Positions 40,844 through 50,254 of a stretch of 64,000 bases of DNA are shown in pieces. Source of the stretch: Mycolicibacterium rutilum (lineage in GTDB: Bacteria; Actinomycetota; Actinomycetes; Mycobacteriales; Mycobacteriaceae); assembly GCF_900108565.1 (NCBI RefSeq), contig NZ_LT629971.1:4836001-4900000 (forward strand), in the 5' to 3' direction. Both the position numbers and the translations under genes were made by a program. The notes under the pieces are model-generated. The model did no database searches. It was not told where the DNA came from and saw only the letters and a program-made list of their open reading frames with translations. Each line of letters opens with the position of its first letter. Within the stretch, counting starts at the first letter, position 1.

Positions 40844-40868
40844 GCCCGGCCACGAGGGGTGGCCGGGC
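40844..40868 (-). terminator. Terminator of blaS (also possible 3' end of a small RNA on the + strand)
   Basis: GCCCGGCCAC pairs perfectly with GTGGCCGGGC across a 5-nt loop. The stem extends outward with AAGCG/CGCTT and ACACC/GGTGT. It lies 12 bp beyond the blaS stop and opposes the ald terminator. Confidence 0.75.
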
Positions 40869-40879
40869 CGCTTGGTGTC

Positions 40880-41767
40880 TCAGGCCAGCAGCTGCGGCAC
40901 CAGCAGCGCGGCCACTTCCCCGATCACCGGCCGAAGGCCCGGCGCGTCGGCGTCATCGCCCGCCGTCCGCGTCATCAGCGCCAGCAGCAGCCGCTCACCG
41001 CTCGGGCCGTAGGCGATACCCACGTCGTTGGTGGTGGCGTAGTCACCGCTGCCGGTCTTGTCGGCGGTCGTCCAGCCGTCCGGCAACCCCGCCCGCATGC
41101 TCGAGGTCTCGTTGGCGCGCATCCATTGCTCCAGCAGCCGGCGCTGCGGCTCGGCCAGCACCGTCCCGGTCAGGATCGCCCGGAATCCGCCACCGATCGC
41201 CTCGGGCGAGGTGGTGTCGCGTGGGTCCCCGGGAACGGCGGCGTTTAGTTCGAGCTCCCAGCGGTCCAGCCGCGAACGTTCGTCGCCGATACTGCGGGCG
41301 AACGCGGTGATCGCCTGCGGCCCACCGAGAGTCCGCAGCAGCAGGTTGGCCGCGGCGTTGTCGCTGACCTGCACCGCGGCCTGGCACAGCTCGTCGAGGG
41401 TCATCTCGCCGCCGACCTGCGTCTGGGTGCGCGGCGAGTTGGCCAGGATGTCGGCGGCGTCGATGAACACCCGCTGGTCCAGGGTCAGCCCGCCGCGTTC
41501 CACCAACTGCAGCACGCGTGCGGCGGCGTAGGCCTTGAACGTCGAGCACATCGCGAACGACTCCGCCGCCCGGTGCGCGACGGTGCGCCCGCTGTCGAGG
41601 TTGGTCGCGAAGACGCCGATGAGCGCGTTGTGCTCACGCTCGAGATCACGCAGCCGCGAATCGAGCGGAGCCTGGGGCTGGGCGACGGCGGGGGTGATCG
41701 GGCATGCCGCGAGGCCGGCGAGCGCAAGGCCGCCCGCCAGGACGCGACGCCGGGACAGTCCAGTCAT
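40880..41767 (-). CDS. blaS: Class A beta-lactamase with Tat/lipoprotein-type signal
   Basis: A 295-residue serine beta-lactamase. All class A motifs are present: S75-T-F-K78 (nucleophile), S135-D-N137, the ExxLN motif with E171 (omega-loop Glu166) and K237-T-G239. The N-terminus has the twin-arginine pattern SRRRVLAGG and a lipobox LAAC at residues 19-22, so it is probably Tat-exported and lipid-anchored. The place beside ald is where I recall the M. smegmatis BlaS gene; it would confer natural beta-lactam resistance. Leaderless start. Confidence 0.93.
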   Translation of the reverse strand: MTGLSRRRVLAGGLALAGLAACPITPAVAQPQAPLDSRLRDLEREHNALIGVFATNLDSGRTVAHRAAESFAMCSTFKAYAAARVLQLVERGGLTLDQRVFIDAADILANSPRTQTQVGGEMTLDELCQAAVQVSDNAAANLLLRTLGGPQAITAFARSIGDERSRLDRWELELNAAVPGDPRDTTSPEAIGGGFRAILTGTVLAEPQRRLLEQWMRANETSSMRAGLPDGWTTADKTGSGDYATTNDVGIAYGPSGERLLLALMTRTAGDDADAPGLRPVIGEVAALLVPQLLA

Positions 41768-41774
41768 CGCGCCA

Positions 41775-41780
41775 AGCCTA
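41775..41780 (-). promoter_or_regulatory. -10 element of blaS
   Basis: TAGGCT on the minus strand, 7 nt before ATG at 41767, placed in the 18-bp gap after pepR. Confidence 0.55.
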
Positions 41781-41785
41781 GGCGA

Positions 41786-43126
41786 TCAGCCCGCGATCGC
41801 TCGAAGCGGCTGGGGCAGCGACCTTTTCGATCTTTGCGGACCGAGGACGGCGCCGCCGAACGGACGGGTCAGCAGCCGGCGCGCGACGCTGTTGACCTCG
41901 TCGAGCGTGACCGCGTCGATCTTCTCCAGGGTCTGCTCGATGGTGCGATGCTCGCCGTAATGCAGTTCGCTGCGGCCGATCCGGTTCATCCGGGAGCCGG
42001 AGTCCTCGAGGCCGAGCACCAGCCCGCCGCGCAGTGAACCCTTCGCGATGCGCCATTCGGCTTCGGTGATGCCGTCACGAGCCACGGCCTGCAGCACGTC
42101 GGTGGTCACCCGCACCACTTCGTCGAACCGCTCGGGCAGGCAACCGGCGTAGACCGACAGCGCGCCGGTGTCGGAGAACGTGTCGACCGTCGAGTACACC
42201 GAGTAGGCCAGCCCGCGGGTCTCCCGGATCTCCTGGAAGAGGCGCGAACTCAGCCCGCCGCCGAGCGCGGTGTTGAGCACCGACAGCGCCCACCGGTGAT
42301 CCCAGTGGCGTCCCGGGGTGCGGACCCCCAGCGTCAGATGCGTCTGCTCGGAGTCCCGGCTGACCAATTCCAGGGTCGGCTGACCGCTCACCCGGCCCGT
42401 CCCTTTGCGCGGCGACACCGGGGTGCGCCCGCGCACCAGACGCGGACCGAAGTATTCGCGCGCCAACGCGACCACCTCGTCGTGGTCGATGTTGCCCGCG
42501 ACCGCGAGAACCATCCGCTCGGGGGTGTAGCGACGCACATGGAAGGAGTGCAGCTGCCCGCGCGTCATCGCCGAGATCGACTCCGCGCTCCCGATCACCG
42601 GCCGGCCCACCGGATGGCTGCCGAACATCGCCGACAGGAACACGTCGCCGAGGGTGTCCTCGGGGTCGTCGTCGCGCATCGCAATCTCTTCGAGCACCAC
42701 GTCGCGTTCGATCTCGACGTCGTCGGTCGCGCACTGCCCGCGCAGCACCACGTCGGCCACCAGGTCGACGGCCAGCTCGAGGTCGGTGTCGAGCACGTGG
42801 GCGTAGTAGCAGGTGTGCTCGCGGGCGGTGAACGCGTTCAGTTCACCGCCGACCGCGTCGACGGCCTGCGCGATCTCGACCGCCGAGCGCGTCGGCGTCG
42901 ACTTGAACAGCAGGTGCTCGAGGAAATGCGCCGCGCCGGCGACACTGGGGCCCTCGTCGCGCGAGCCGACGTTGACCCATACCCCGACCGACGCCGAGTG
43001 CACCGACGGCAGATACTCCGTGACGACCCGCAGGCCGCCGGGAAGCACGGTGCGGCGCACGCCGGCCGAGGATCCGGTGCCGCGCTCGGCGCGGCGCAAC
43101 GCCCTAGCTGCTCGCCGCGGCGGCAT
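41786..43126 (-). CDS. pepR: M16-family zinc metallopeptidase PepR
   Basis: A 446-residue pitrilysin-type peptidase. The inverted zinc motif H67-F-L-E-H71 and the downstream glutamate in [15 protein letters not shown] are present, and the second M16 half contains the [22 protein letters not shown] motif. Counterpart of Rv2782c. The start at ATG 43126 overlaps the end of gpsI by 23 bases, so translation is coupled. Peptide substrates unknown. Confidence 0.92.
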   Translation of the reverse strand: MPPRRAARALRRAERGTGSSAGVRRTVLPGGLRVVTEYLPSVHSASVGVWVNVGSRDEGPSVAGAAHFLEHLLFKSTPTRSAVEIAQAVDAVGGELNAFTAREHTCYYAHVLDTDLELAVDLVADVVLRGQCATDDVEIERDVVLEEIAMRDDDPEDTLGDVFLSAMFGSHPVGRPVIGSAESISAMTRGQLHSFHVRRYTPERMVLAVAGNIDHDEVVALAREYFGPRLVRGRTPVSPRKGTGRVSGQPTLELVSRDSEQTHLTLGVRTPGRHWDHRWALSVLNTALGGGLSSRLFQEIRETRGLAYSVYSTVDTFSDTGALSVYAGCLPERFDEVVRVTTDVLQAVARDGITEAEWRIAKGSLRGGLVLGLEDSGSRMNRIGRSELHYGEHRTIEQTLEKIDAVTLDEVNSVARRLLTRPFGGAVLGPQRSKRSLPQPLRAIAG

Positions 43127-45359
43127 CTGCCGGTGCGGTCTCCGAGGTGGCGGCCGCAGCATCGTCCTCGTCGACCAGGATCAGCGAGATCTTGCCGCGG
43201 TTGTCGATGTCGGCGATCTCCACGCGCAGCTTGTCGCCGACCTTGACGACGTCCTCCACCTTGGCGATCCGCTTGCCGCGGCCGAGCTTGGAGATGTGCA
43301 CCAGCCCGTCACGACCGGGCAGCAGCGACACGAACGCACCGAAATCGGTTGTCTTGACCACGGTTCCGAGGAACCGCTCACCGACCTTGGGCAGCTGCGG
43401 ATTGGCGATCGCGTTGATCTTGTCGATCGCGGCCTGCGCCGAGGGCCCGTCGGTGGCGCCGACGAACACGGTGCCGTCGTCCTCGATCGAGATCGAGGCA
43501 CCCGTCTCCTCGGTGATCTGGTTGATGATCTTGCCTTTCGGCCCGATCACCTCGCCGATCTTGTCCACCGGCACCTTGATCGTGGTGATCCGCGGCGCGT
43601 AGGGGCTCATCTCGTCGGGACCGTCGATCGCCTCGGCCATCACCTCGAGGATGGTCAGCCGGGCGTCCTTGGCCTGCGACAGCGCACCGGCCAGCACCTG
43701 CGACGGAATGCCGTCGAGCTTGGTGTCCAGCTGCAGCGCGGTGACGAACTCCTTGGTGCCTGCGACCTTGAAGTCCATGTCGCCGAAGGCATCCTCGGCG
43801 CCGAGGATGTCGGTCAGCGCGACGAACCGGCGCTCGGTCTTGCCGTCAACCTCGATGTCGTCGGACACCAGGCCCATCGCGATACCGGCCACCGGCGCCT
43901 TCAGCGGCACACCGGCGTTCAGCAGCGCCAGCGTCGACGCGCACACCGAGCCCATCGACGTCGAACCGTTGGAGCTCAGCGCCTCCGACACCTGACGGAT
44001 CGCGTACGGGAACTCCTCGACGCTGGGCAGCACCGGCACCAGCGCACGCTCGGCCAGCGCTCCGTGGCCGATCTCGCGGCGCTTGGGCGAACCGACGCGG
44101 CCGGTCTCACCGGTCGAGTACGGCGGGAAGTTGTAGTGGTGCATGTAGCGCTTGGACGTCTCGGGTCCCAGCGAGTCGATCTGCTGGGCCAGCTTCATCA
44201 TGTCGAGCGTGGTGACGCCCAGGATCTGGGTCTCGCCGCGCTCGAACAACGCGCTGCCGTGCGCACGCGGGATGACCGCGACCTCGGCGCTCAGCGCGCG
44301 GATGTCGGTGATGCCGCGGCCGTCGATGCGGAAGTGGTCGGTCAGGATGCGCTGACGCACAAGCTTTTTGGTCAGCGAGCGGAACGCGGCGCCGACCTCT
44401 TTCTCGCGGCCCGCGTACTGCTCGGCGAGCCGCTCGAGCACCTCGGCCTTGATCTCGTCGGTGCGGTCGTTGCGCTCGGTCTTGCCGGCGATGGTCAGCG
44501 CCTCCGACAGCGCGTCGGTGGCCACCGAGGAGACCGCGTAGTAGACGTCGTCGCCGTAGTCGGGGAACACCGGGTACTCGCCGACCGGCTTGGCGGCGCG
44601 GGCGGCGAGCTCCTGCTGCGCCTCACCGAGCACCTTGATGAACGGCTTGGCGGCCTCGAGGCCCTCGGCCACGACGGCCTCGGTCGGCGCCTGGGCACCC
44701 GCGCCGACGAGCTCGACGACGTTCTCGGTGGCCTCGGCCTCGACCATCATGATCGCGACGTCACCGTCTTCGAGGACGCGGCCCGCGACGACCATGTCGA
44801 ACACGGCGCGCTCGAGCTGCTCGACGGTCGGGAACGCGACCCAGGTGCCGTCGATCAGCGCGACCCGCACGCCGCCGATCGGACCCGAGAACGGCAGGCC
44901 GGCCAGCTGGGTGGACATCGACGCGCCGTTGATCGCGAGCACGTCGTACAGATCCTTGGGATCCAGGCTCAGCACGGTGACCACGACCTGGATCTCGTTG
45001 CGCAGGCCGTCGACGAACGACGGGCGCAGCGGGCGGTCGATCAGCCGGCAGGTCAGGATCGCGTCGGTGGACGGGCGGCCCTCGCGGCGGAAGAACGAGC
45101 CGGGGATGCGGCCCGCGGCGTACATGCGCTCCTCGACGTCGACCGTCAGCGGGAAGAAGTCGAAATGGTCTTTGGGGTTCTTGCTGGCGGACGTCGCGCT
45201 CAGCAGCATCGTCTCGTCGTCGAGGTAGGCGACGGCGGAGCCGGCGGCCTGCTGGGCGAGGCGGCCGGTTTCGAAACGGATGGTGCGGGTGCCGAAGCTC
45301 CCGTTGTCGATCACGGCGGTCGATTCGTACACGCCGTCTTCAATCTCAACTACAGACAT
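43104..45359 (-). CDS. gpsI: Polyribonucleotide nucleotidyltransferase (PNPase/GpsI)
   Basis: A 751-residue exoribonuclease: two RNase PH-like cores (about 20-240 and 340-570) joined by a helical domain, then a KH domain (about 595-655: [21 protein letters not shown]) and an S1 domain (about 665-735: [26 protein letters not shown]). It degrades RNA phosphorolytically 3' to 5'. The C-terminus is Ala/acidic rich. It lies 294 bp downstream of rpsO, separated by a hairpin terminator, and overlaps pepR. Confidence 0.97.
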   Translation of the reverse strand: MSVVEIEDGVYESTAVIDNGSFGTRTIRFETGRLAQQAAGSAVAYLDDETMLLSATSASKNPKDHFDFFPLTVDVEERMYAAGRIPGSFFRREGRPSTDAILTCRLIDRPLRPSFVDGLRNEIQVVVTVLSLDPKDLYDVLAINGASMSTQLAGLPFSGPIGGVRVALIDGTWVAFPTVEQLERAVFDMVVAGRVLEDGDVAIMMVEAEATENVVELVGAGAQAPTEAVVAEGLEAAKPFIKVLGEAQQELAARAAKPVGEYPVFPDYGDDVYYAVSSVATDALSEALTIAGKTERNDRTDEIKAEVLERLAEQYAGREKEVGAAFRSLTKKLVRQRILTDHFRIDGRGITDIRALSAEVAVIPRAHGSALFERGETQILGVTTLDMMKLAQQIDSLGPETSKRYMHHYNFPPYSTGETGRVGSPKRREIGHGALAERALVPVLPSVEEFPYAIRQVSEALSSNGSTSMGSVCASTLALLNAGVPLKAPVAGIAMGLVSDDIEVDGKTERRFVALTDILGAEDAFGDMDFKVAGTKEFVTALQLDTKLDGIPSQVLAGALSQAKDARLTILEVMAEAIDGPDEMSPYAPRITTIKVPVDKIGEVIGPKGKIINQITEETGASISIEDDGTVFVGATDGPSAQAAIDKINAIANPQLPKVGERFLGTVVKTTDFGAFVSLLPGRDGLVHISKLGRGKRIAKVEDVVKVGDKLRVEIADIDNRGKISLILVDEDDAAAATSETAPADAAAASS

Positions 45360-45625
45360 AGGTGTCCGTATGGCCTCTCTGGTTCACTGTTCTGTTTTGC
45401 GTCGTCACAGCGTTCGAACCACGGGCCTCGATGGCTACGGCCATCGATCGAAGCTGTCGGCAATCGTTCCGGCAGCCACTACCGAAGACCGTGCGCCCAG
45501 GCAGGTCCGGTATGACGCGCGGGAGCGGTGTTCGCGGATCTGCGAGAACCGCACCCTGGTCGTCCGAGCCGTATCGGCAATCGAACTTGTCCATCGTACT
45601 CTGCGGCGAGTACGCGACCGAAATC
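45360..45625 (-). other. gpsI leader region (no gene seen)
   Basis: 266 bp upstream of gpsI. M. tuberculosis, as I recall, has lppU between gpsI and rpsO; no lipoprotein-like frame is found here. A GTTCGAACC string near 45412 resembles a tRNA T-loop, but no stems fit around it. Confidence 0.5.
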
Positions 45626-45647
45626 CCGGCGCGCTTGCGCGCGCCGG
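45626..45647 (-). terminator. Hairpin between rpsO and gpsI
   Basis: CCGGCGCGC and GCGCGCCGG form a perfect 9-bp stem with a TTGC-type loop just past the rpsO stop. It would end most rpsO transcripts or act as an attenuator/processing site before gpsI, as hairpins do between rpsO and pnp in other bacteria. Confidence 0.75.
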
Positions 45648-45653
45648 ACGGTG

Positions 45654-45923
45654 TCAGCGGCGCAGGCCGAGCCGCTCGATCAGCGAGCGGTAGCGCTGCA
45701 CGTCGACCTGGGCGACGTACTTGAGCAGCCGGCGCCGACGGCCGACCAGTAGCAGCAGGCCGCGCCGCGAATGGTGATCGTGCTTGTGCACCTTCAGGTG
45801 CTCGGTGAGGTCGGTGATCCGCTTGGTCAGCAGCGCGACCTGAGCCTCCGGCGAGCCGGTGTCAGTGTCGTGCAGGCCGTACTCGGAAAGGATCGACTTC
45901 TTCTGCTCGGCGGTAAGCGCCAC
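45654..45923 (-). CDS. rpsO: 30S ribosomal protein S15
   Basis: An 89-residue primary 16S rRNA-binding protein of the small subunit platform. It has the complete family pattern: [37 protein letters not shown] and the C-terminal [11 protein letters not shown] start with TGGAG upstream. Followed by a hairpin and gpsI. Confidence 0.98.
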   Translation of the reverse strand: MALTAEQKKSILSEYGLHDTDTGSPEAQVALLTKRITDLTEHLKVHKHDHHSRRGLLLLVGRRRRLLKYVAQVDVQRYRSLIERLGLRR

Positions 45924-46047
45924 GAAACAACTCCATCTATTTCAGTCCGCGGGAACATCTGTCGGCGCGGCCGCCGCGAACTGCAGCACACGCCAGGTCG
46001 GCCCGAAGTTTAACAGCGGGCGTCGTGCAGCACGAAATCGCGCGGTG

Positions 46048-47031
46048 TCAGGGCGACGCCAGGATGGTGCGGGCGTTGTCGGTGTCCACGCCCATCTGGG
46101 CGACCAGGTCCTCGATGTTGTCGAACTTCTCCTGGCCGCGCAGGCGGGCCACGAAGTCGACGGCGACGTGCTGGCCGTACAGGTCGGCGGCGGTGTCCAG
46201 GACGAACGCCTCGACGGTGCGGGTGCGTCCGGAGAACGTCGGATTGGTGCCCACCGACACCGCGGCCTGGTACCGCTCGCCGGGCACCACACTGCCGGTG
46301 ACGGGTCCGTGCCCGAGCACGGTGAACCACGCGGCGTACACGCCGTCGGCGGGGATCGCCGAGTACATCGGCGGCGCGACGTTGGCCGTCGGGAAGCCCA
46401 GCACCCGGCCGCGGCCGTCGCCGCGGACCACGACGCCTTCGACGCGGTGCGGACGCCCGAGCGCCTCGGCGGCGGCGACCACGTCGCCGGCGTCGACGCA
46501 GGACCGGATGTAGGTCGACGAGAAGGTCACGGTGTCGTCGGCGCGGGGATCGGCGACCTCCGACACCAGCGTCATGCCCTCGACGGAGAAGCCGAACCGC
46601 TCACCGGCCTTGCGCAGCAGCGACACGTTGCCCGCCGCCTTCTTGCCGAACGTGAAGTTCTCTCCCACCACGACCTCGACCACGTGCAGCCGCTCGACGA
46701 GCAGTTCGTGGATGTAGCGCTCGGGGGTCAGCTTCATGAAGTCCGACGTGAACGGCATGACGAGGAAGACGTCGACGCCCATCTCCTCGACCAGTTCGGC
46801 GCGCCGGGTGAGCGTGGTCAGCTGGGCCGGATGGTTGCCGGGGAACACGACCTCCATCGGATGCGGGTCGAAGGTCATCAGCACGGTCGGCACACCGCGG
46901 GAGCGACCGGCCTTGACCGCGTGGTTGATCAGTTCCTGGTGTCCGCGGTGCACACCGTCGAACACCCCGATCGTGACGACACATCGCCCCCAGTCGGTCG
47001 GGATCTCGTCCTGTCCCCGCCAGCGCTGCAC
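46048..47031 (-). CDS. ribF: Bifunctional riboflavin kinase/FAD synthetase
   Basis: A 327-residue enzyme that makes FMN and then FAD. The N-terminal FAD synthetase has the nucleotidyltransferase loop GVFDGVHRGHQELI and the TFDPHP and SSTYIR motifs; the C-terminal riboflavin kinase (about 185-327) has GRGRVLGFPTANV. The start is GTG 47031: the downstream protein start VQRWRGQDEIPTDWGRC is conserved in Rv2786c, and a -10 element lies 7 nt upstream. A much longer frame upstream is not coding. Confidence 0.96.
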   Translation of the reverse strand: MQRWRGQDEIPTDWGRCVVTIGVFDGVHRGHQELINHAVKAGRSRGVPTVLMTFDPHPMEVVFPGNHPAQLTTLTRRAELVEEMGVDVFLVMPFTSDFMKLTPERYIHELLVERLHVVEVVVGENFTFGKKAAGNVSLLRKAGERFGFSVEGMTLVSEVADPRADDTVTFSSTYIRSCVDAGDVVAAAEALGRPHRVEGVVVRGDGRGRVLGFPTANVAPPMYSAIPADGVYAAWFTVLGHGPVTGSVVPGERYQAAVSVGTNPTFSGRTRTVEAFVLDTAADLYGQHVAVDFVARLRGQEKFDNIEDLVAQMGVDTDNARTILASP

Positions 47032-47038
47032 GAGGGCA

Positions 47039-47044
47039 AGCCTA
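47039..47044 (-). promoter_or_regulatory. -10 element of ribF
   Basis: TAGGCT on the minus strand, 7 nt before GTG at 47031; leaderless start. Confidence 0.55.
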
Positions 47045-47099
47045 CGGCGCGCCGGGGACCGCGCGTGCTGCTGGATGCCCAGATGAGGTGACCATTGCC

Positions 47100-47105
47100 T
47101 AAACT
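47100..47105 (+). promoter_or_regulatory. -10 element of sirR
   Basis: TAAACT, 7 nt before GTG at 47113; leaderless start. Confidence 0.55.
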
Positions 47106-47112
47106 TTGATGT

Positions 47113-47808
47113 GTGAATCCTGCCGGCGATGCGCGTGACCTGACGACGGTTGCCCAGGACTACCTGAAAGTCATCTGGACCGTCCAGGAATGGTCCCTGG
47201 AGAAAGTCAGCACCAAACTGCTGGCCGAGAAGCTCGGCGTGTCGGCGAGCACCGCCTCGGAGTCGATCCGCAAGCTCGCCGACCAGGGGCTGGTCAACCA
47301 CGAGAAGTACGGTGCGGTCACGCTGACCGAGGCCGGCCGGGCGGCGGCGCTGGCGATGGTGCGCAGGCACCGGCTGATGGAGACGTTCCTGGTCCGCGAG
47401 CTCGGTTACAGCTGGGATGAGGTGCACGACGAGGCCGAGGTCCTCGAGCACGCCGTGTCCGACACCATGCTCGACCGCATCGACGCCAAGCTCGGTCATC
47501 CGACCCGCGACCCGCACGGTGACCCGATCCCGGCCGCCGACGGCCGGGTGCCCACCCCCGACGCCCGCCAGCTGTCGGTGTGCAGCGACGGGGACACCGG
47601 AACGATCGCGCGCATCTCCGACGCCGACCCCGAGATGCTGCGGTACTTCGAAAGCGTGGGCATCAACCTCGACTCCCGACTGCGGGTGCTGGCCCGCCGC
47701 GACTTCGCGGGCATGATCTCGGTGTCGATCGAGTCCGCCGAAGGCGACGACACCACCGTGGACCTGGGAAGCCCTGCGGCAGAAGCGATCTGGGTGGTCG
47801 CCAGTTAG
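47113..47808 (+). CDS. sirR: DtxR-family metalloregulator SirR
   Basis: A 231-residue metal-dependent repressor: winged helix (about 10-70; VSASTASESIRKLADQGLVNHEKYGAVTLT), dimerisation and metal-binding region (about 72-145, with RRHRLMETFLVRELGYSWDEVHDEAEVLEHAVSD holding the H/E/C-type ligands) and a C-terminal FeoA/SH3-like domain. Counterpart of Rv2788. The length and ligand pattern fit the MntR/IdeR class; iron versus manganese cannot be told from sequence. Leaderless GTG. Its stop shares TTAG with the convergent TetR gene. Confidence 0.9.
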   Translation: MNPAGDARDLTTVAQDYLKVIWTVQEWSLEKVSTKLLAEKLGVSASTASESIRKLADQGLVNHEKYGAVTLTEAGRAAALAMVRRHRLMETFLVRELGYSWDEVHDEAEVLEHAVSDTMLDRIDAKLGHPTRDPHGDPIPAADGRVPTPDARQLSVCSDGDTGTIARISDADPEMLRYFESVGINLDSRLRVLARRDFAGMISVSIESAEGDDTTVDLGSPAAEAIWVVAS

Positions 47809-48350
47809 CCGCGCACTGTCAGGCCGTCCATCAGTAGATCGAGCATGCGGCCCGACTGCTCGCGGGAACCACTGGTCAGCAGGACCCCCAGCATGCTCAT
47901 GACGATGTCGTCGGCGAGTACGTCGTCGCGCAGAGTGCCGTCGGCGATTCCCGCCTCGAGCAGCGTGCCCACCGCTCCCACAATGCTTTCGCGGGTTTCG
48001 TTCGGCTCGACCGCGCCGGCGGTGACGATCGCGCGCAACGAGTCCTCCATCCCCTTCTTGGCGGCGACGAACTCGGCGTAGCGGTCCATCCAGCGCCGCA
48101 ACGCCACGGCGGGCGGATGGCGTTCCAGCAGCGCCGGCGCCAGCGCCGACACCTCGGCGAGTTCCGTGCGGTAGACCGCCTCGACGAGGGCTTCGCGGGT
48201 CGGGAAATGCCGATACAGCGTGCCGATGCCGACTCCGGCGTCTCGCGCGATCGCCTCCAGCGCAACGGCGCCGTTTCCCGCAGCGAACGCGGCGGTCGCG
48301 GCAGCCAGAAGACGTTCACGGTTACGCCTGGCATCAGCCCGCTCGACCAT
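47805..48350 (-). CDS. TetR-family regulator, divergent from an aldo/keto reductase
   Basis: A 181-residue repressor-type protein. The N-terminal TetR helix-turn-helix is at about 10-55 (RERLLAAATAAFAAG...IARDAGVGIGTLYRHFPTREALVEAVY); the C-terminal ligand domain is unspecific. The ATG at 48350 is set by its GGAGGGG site, which lies inside a perfect palindrome. A second identical palindrome lies between the two genes, so it likely represses itself and the divergent reductase gene. Confidence 0.88.
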   Translation of the reverse strand: MVERADARRNRERLLAAATAAFAAGNGAVALEAIARDAGVGIGTLYRHFPTREALVEAVYRTELAEVSALAPALLERHPPAVALRRWMDRYAEFVAAKKGMEDSLRAIVTAGAVEPNETRESIVGAVGTLLEAGIADGTLRDDVLADDIVMSMLGVLLTSGSREQSGRMLDLLMDGLTVRG

Positions 48351-48352
48351 AG

Positions 48353-48366
48353 CGGAGGCCCCTCCG
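48353..48366. promoter_or_regulatory. Operator 1 (CGGAGG-N2-CCTCCG)
   Basis: A perfect palindrome, CGGAGG CC CCTCCG, beginning 3 bp from the TetR start codon and covering its ribosome-binding site. Confidence 0.75.
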
Positions 48367-48386
48367 GTTATGTTAGGTTCGGTAAA

Positions 48387-48400
48387 CGGAGGTTCCTCCG
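48387..48400. promoter_or_regulatory. Operator 2 (CGGAGG-N2-CCTCCG)
   Basis: CGGAGG TT CCTCCG, the second copy, centre-to-centre 34 bp from operator 1. Candidate -10 boxes TATGTT and TAGGTT lie between the two copies. Confidence 0.75.
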
Positions 48401-48429
48401 CATCAGCGAGTATTTCACAGGGAGCAGAT

Positions 48430-49350
48430 ATGACCGACCATGCGCCGACGACCGGCCGAATCGGCGACCACACCGTCGCCCGTGTCGGGTACGGGGCGAT
48501 GCAACTGGAGGACCGCGTGCCGTTCGACGACGCCGTCGCGGTGTTGCGCCGCGCCGTCGACCGCGGCGTGAACCACATCGACACCGCGTCGTTCTACGCC
48601 GACGGCGAGGTCAACCGACGGATACGAAAGGCGTTGGCGCCCTATCCCGACGATCTGGTCATCGTCAGCAAGGTCGGCGCCGCCACCGACACCGGACCGA
48701 TCCCGTTGCGTCCGGCTCAACGACCCGCCGAACTTCGGGCCGCCGTCGAGGAAGACCTCGAACAGCTTGGGCTGGAACGCATTCCGGTGGTTAACCTGCG
48801 GCGCCTCGACCTCGGACCGGGACTGAGCGCACACGGCGATCAGATCGTCGACCTCGACGACCAACTCGCCGAGATGATCGCGCTGCGTGACGAGGGCAAG
48901 ATCGGCGCAATCGGCGTCAGCGCCGTTCCCGAGGGGGTCGTCCGGCGCGCCCTTCCCGCCGGAATCGTCTGCGTGCAGAACGCCTACAGTCTGCTTGATC
49001 GCTCGCAGGAGGCGACGCTCGAGCTCTGTGCGGCCGAAGGCGTTGCCTGGGTGCCGTACTTCCCGCTCGGCTCTGCCCTACCGCTGCTCCCCAGCGTCAC
49101 CGACAATCCCGAGGTGGTGTCCGTCGCCGGCGAGATCGGCGCGACGCCGGCACAGGTCGGTCTGGCTTGGTTACTGGCGCATTCGCCCAACACCCTGCTG
49201 ATTCCCGGGACCCGATCGCCGGCACACCTGGACGAGAACATCGCGGTCGGCGCGATGACGTTGCCACCGGAGGCGATTGCGCGTCTCGACGCGGTGCCCT
49301 CCGTGCCGCTGCCCTCCGGTGTCGAGGCATTCCTGGACGCAGAAGACTGA
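48430..49350 (+). CDS. Aldo/keto reductase
   Basis: A 306-residue NADPH-dependent TIM-barrel reductase. D of HIDTASFYADGEVN, Y55-type tyrosine in the same segment, and K in LVIVSKVG are catalytic; the fourth residue, usually His in a xHx motif, is replaced (VVNLRRLDLG), an oddity shared by some family members. The C-terminal VGLAWLLAHSPNTLLIPGTRSPAHLDENI binds the cofactor. Regulated by the divergent TetR gene through two palindromes. Confidence 0.88.
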   Translation: MTDHAPTTGRIGDHTVARVGYGAMQLEDRVPFDDAVAVLRRAVDRGVNHIDTASFYADGEVNRRIRKALAPYPDDLVIVSKVGAATDTGPIPLRPAQRPAELRAAVEEDLEQLGLERIPVVNLRRLDLGPGLSAHGDQIVDLDDQLAEMIALRDEGKIGAIGVSAVPEGVVRRALPAGIVCVQNAYSLLDRSQEATLELCAAEGVAWVPYFPLGSALPLLPSVTDNPEVVSVAGEIGATPAQVGLAWLLAHSPNTLLIPGTRSPAHLDENIAVGAMTLPPEAIARLDAVPSVPLPSGVEAFLDAED

Positions 49351-49372
49351 CAGCTCCTGCGGTTTCAGCGGC

Positions 49373-50254
49373 TCACAGCGTCGCCGGACGCAGCACGACG
49401 ACGTTCTTGGTGCGCGACGAACCGTCCGTCAGCAGCGCGATGACGTGTCCGCCCGACGCCGTCGCGGCGTAGGTGCCGTCGATGCCCGCCGGGGCGAGCG
49501 GGCGCCCGTGGCGGGTGTCCTCCGCCTCGGCGGGCGTGAGGTCGCGGCGCGGGAACGACATCAGGCAGGCCTCGTCGAGGGTGTAACTCAACTCGGGCGT
49601 GTCGGTGAGGCCCTCCAGCGTCCGGGCCTCGTCGAGCCCGAAGCGCCCAACCCGGGTGCGGCGCAACGCGGTCAGGTGCCCGCCGACGCCGAGGGCGGCG
49701 CCAACGTCGCGGGCCAGCGCCCGGATGTAGGTGCCGCTGGAGCAGTCGACCACGACGTCCACGTCGACGAGGTCGTCGTGCCTGCGGATGGCGAGCACGT
49801 CGAAGCGGTCGATGCGGACACGGCGCGCCGCCAGTTCGACGGTTTGGCCTTCGCGGGCGAGCTTGTAGGCGCGCTGCCCGCCGACCTTGATCGCGCTGAC
49901 CGCCGACGGGATCTGCTCGATCTCGCCGCGCAGCGCACCGACCGCGCTCTCGATCTGCGCGTCGGTGACTTCGTCCGCCGAAACTGCTTGCAGCACTTCG
50001 CCGTCGGCGTCGTCGGTGGATGTCGTCTGCCCCAGCCGCATGGTGGCGGTGTACGTCTTGTCGGTCGCCGTCAGCAGTCCCAGGATCTTGGTGGCCCGCT
50101 CGATCCCCACGACCAGCACACCGGTCGCCATCGGGTCCAGCGTCCCGGCGTGGCCGACCTTGCGGGTGCCGAAGATGCGCCGGCAGCGGCCCACCACATC
50201 GTGACTTGTCATACCCGCGGGCTTGTCGACGACGACGAGGCCGGGCTCGGTCAC
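49373..50254 (-). CDS. truB: tRNA pseudouridine(55) synthase TruB
   Basis: A 293-residue pseudouridine synthase acting on U55 of the T-loop. The catalytic Asp40 is in [48 protein letters not shown] and the C-terminal region are family-specific. The start at GTG 50254 overlaps the pptT stop as GTGA. Last gene of the pptH-pptT-truB unit. Confidence 0.96.
   Translation of the reverse strand: MTEPGLVVVDKPAGMTSHDVVGRCRRIFGTRKVGHAGTLDPMATGVLVVGIERATKILGLLTATDKTYTATMRLGQTTSTDDADGEVLQAVSADEVTDAQIESAVGALRGEIEQIPSAVSAIKVGGQRAYKLAREGQTVELAARRVRIDRFDVLAIRRHDDLVDVDVVVDCSSGTYIRALARDVGAALGVGGHLTALRRTRVGRFGLDEARTLEGLTDTPELSYTLDEACLMSFPRRDLTPAEAEDTRHGRPLAPAGIDGTYAATASGGHVIALLTDGSSRTKNVVVLRPATL

Noticed and set aside
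45405-45425. GTTCGAACC string resembling a tRNA T-loop
   Set aside because: No T-stem, acceptor stem or anticodon arm can be drawn around it on either strand. No tRNA or rRNA was found in the window.
42813-45515. Open frame of about 900 codons on the plus strand
   Set aside because: Antisense to gpsI and pepR, dominated by Arg/Gly/Leu/His; gpsI has full domain support.
46048-47517. Longer version of RibF (489 residues)
   Set aside because: The extra N-terminus is antisense to sirR; the conserved RibF N-terminus and a -10 element fix the start at 47031.
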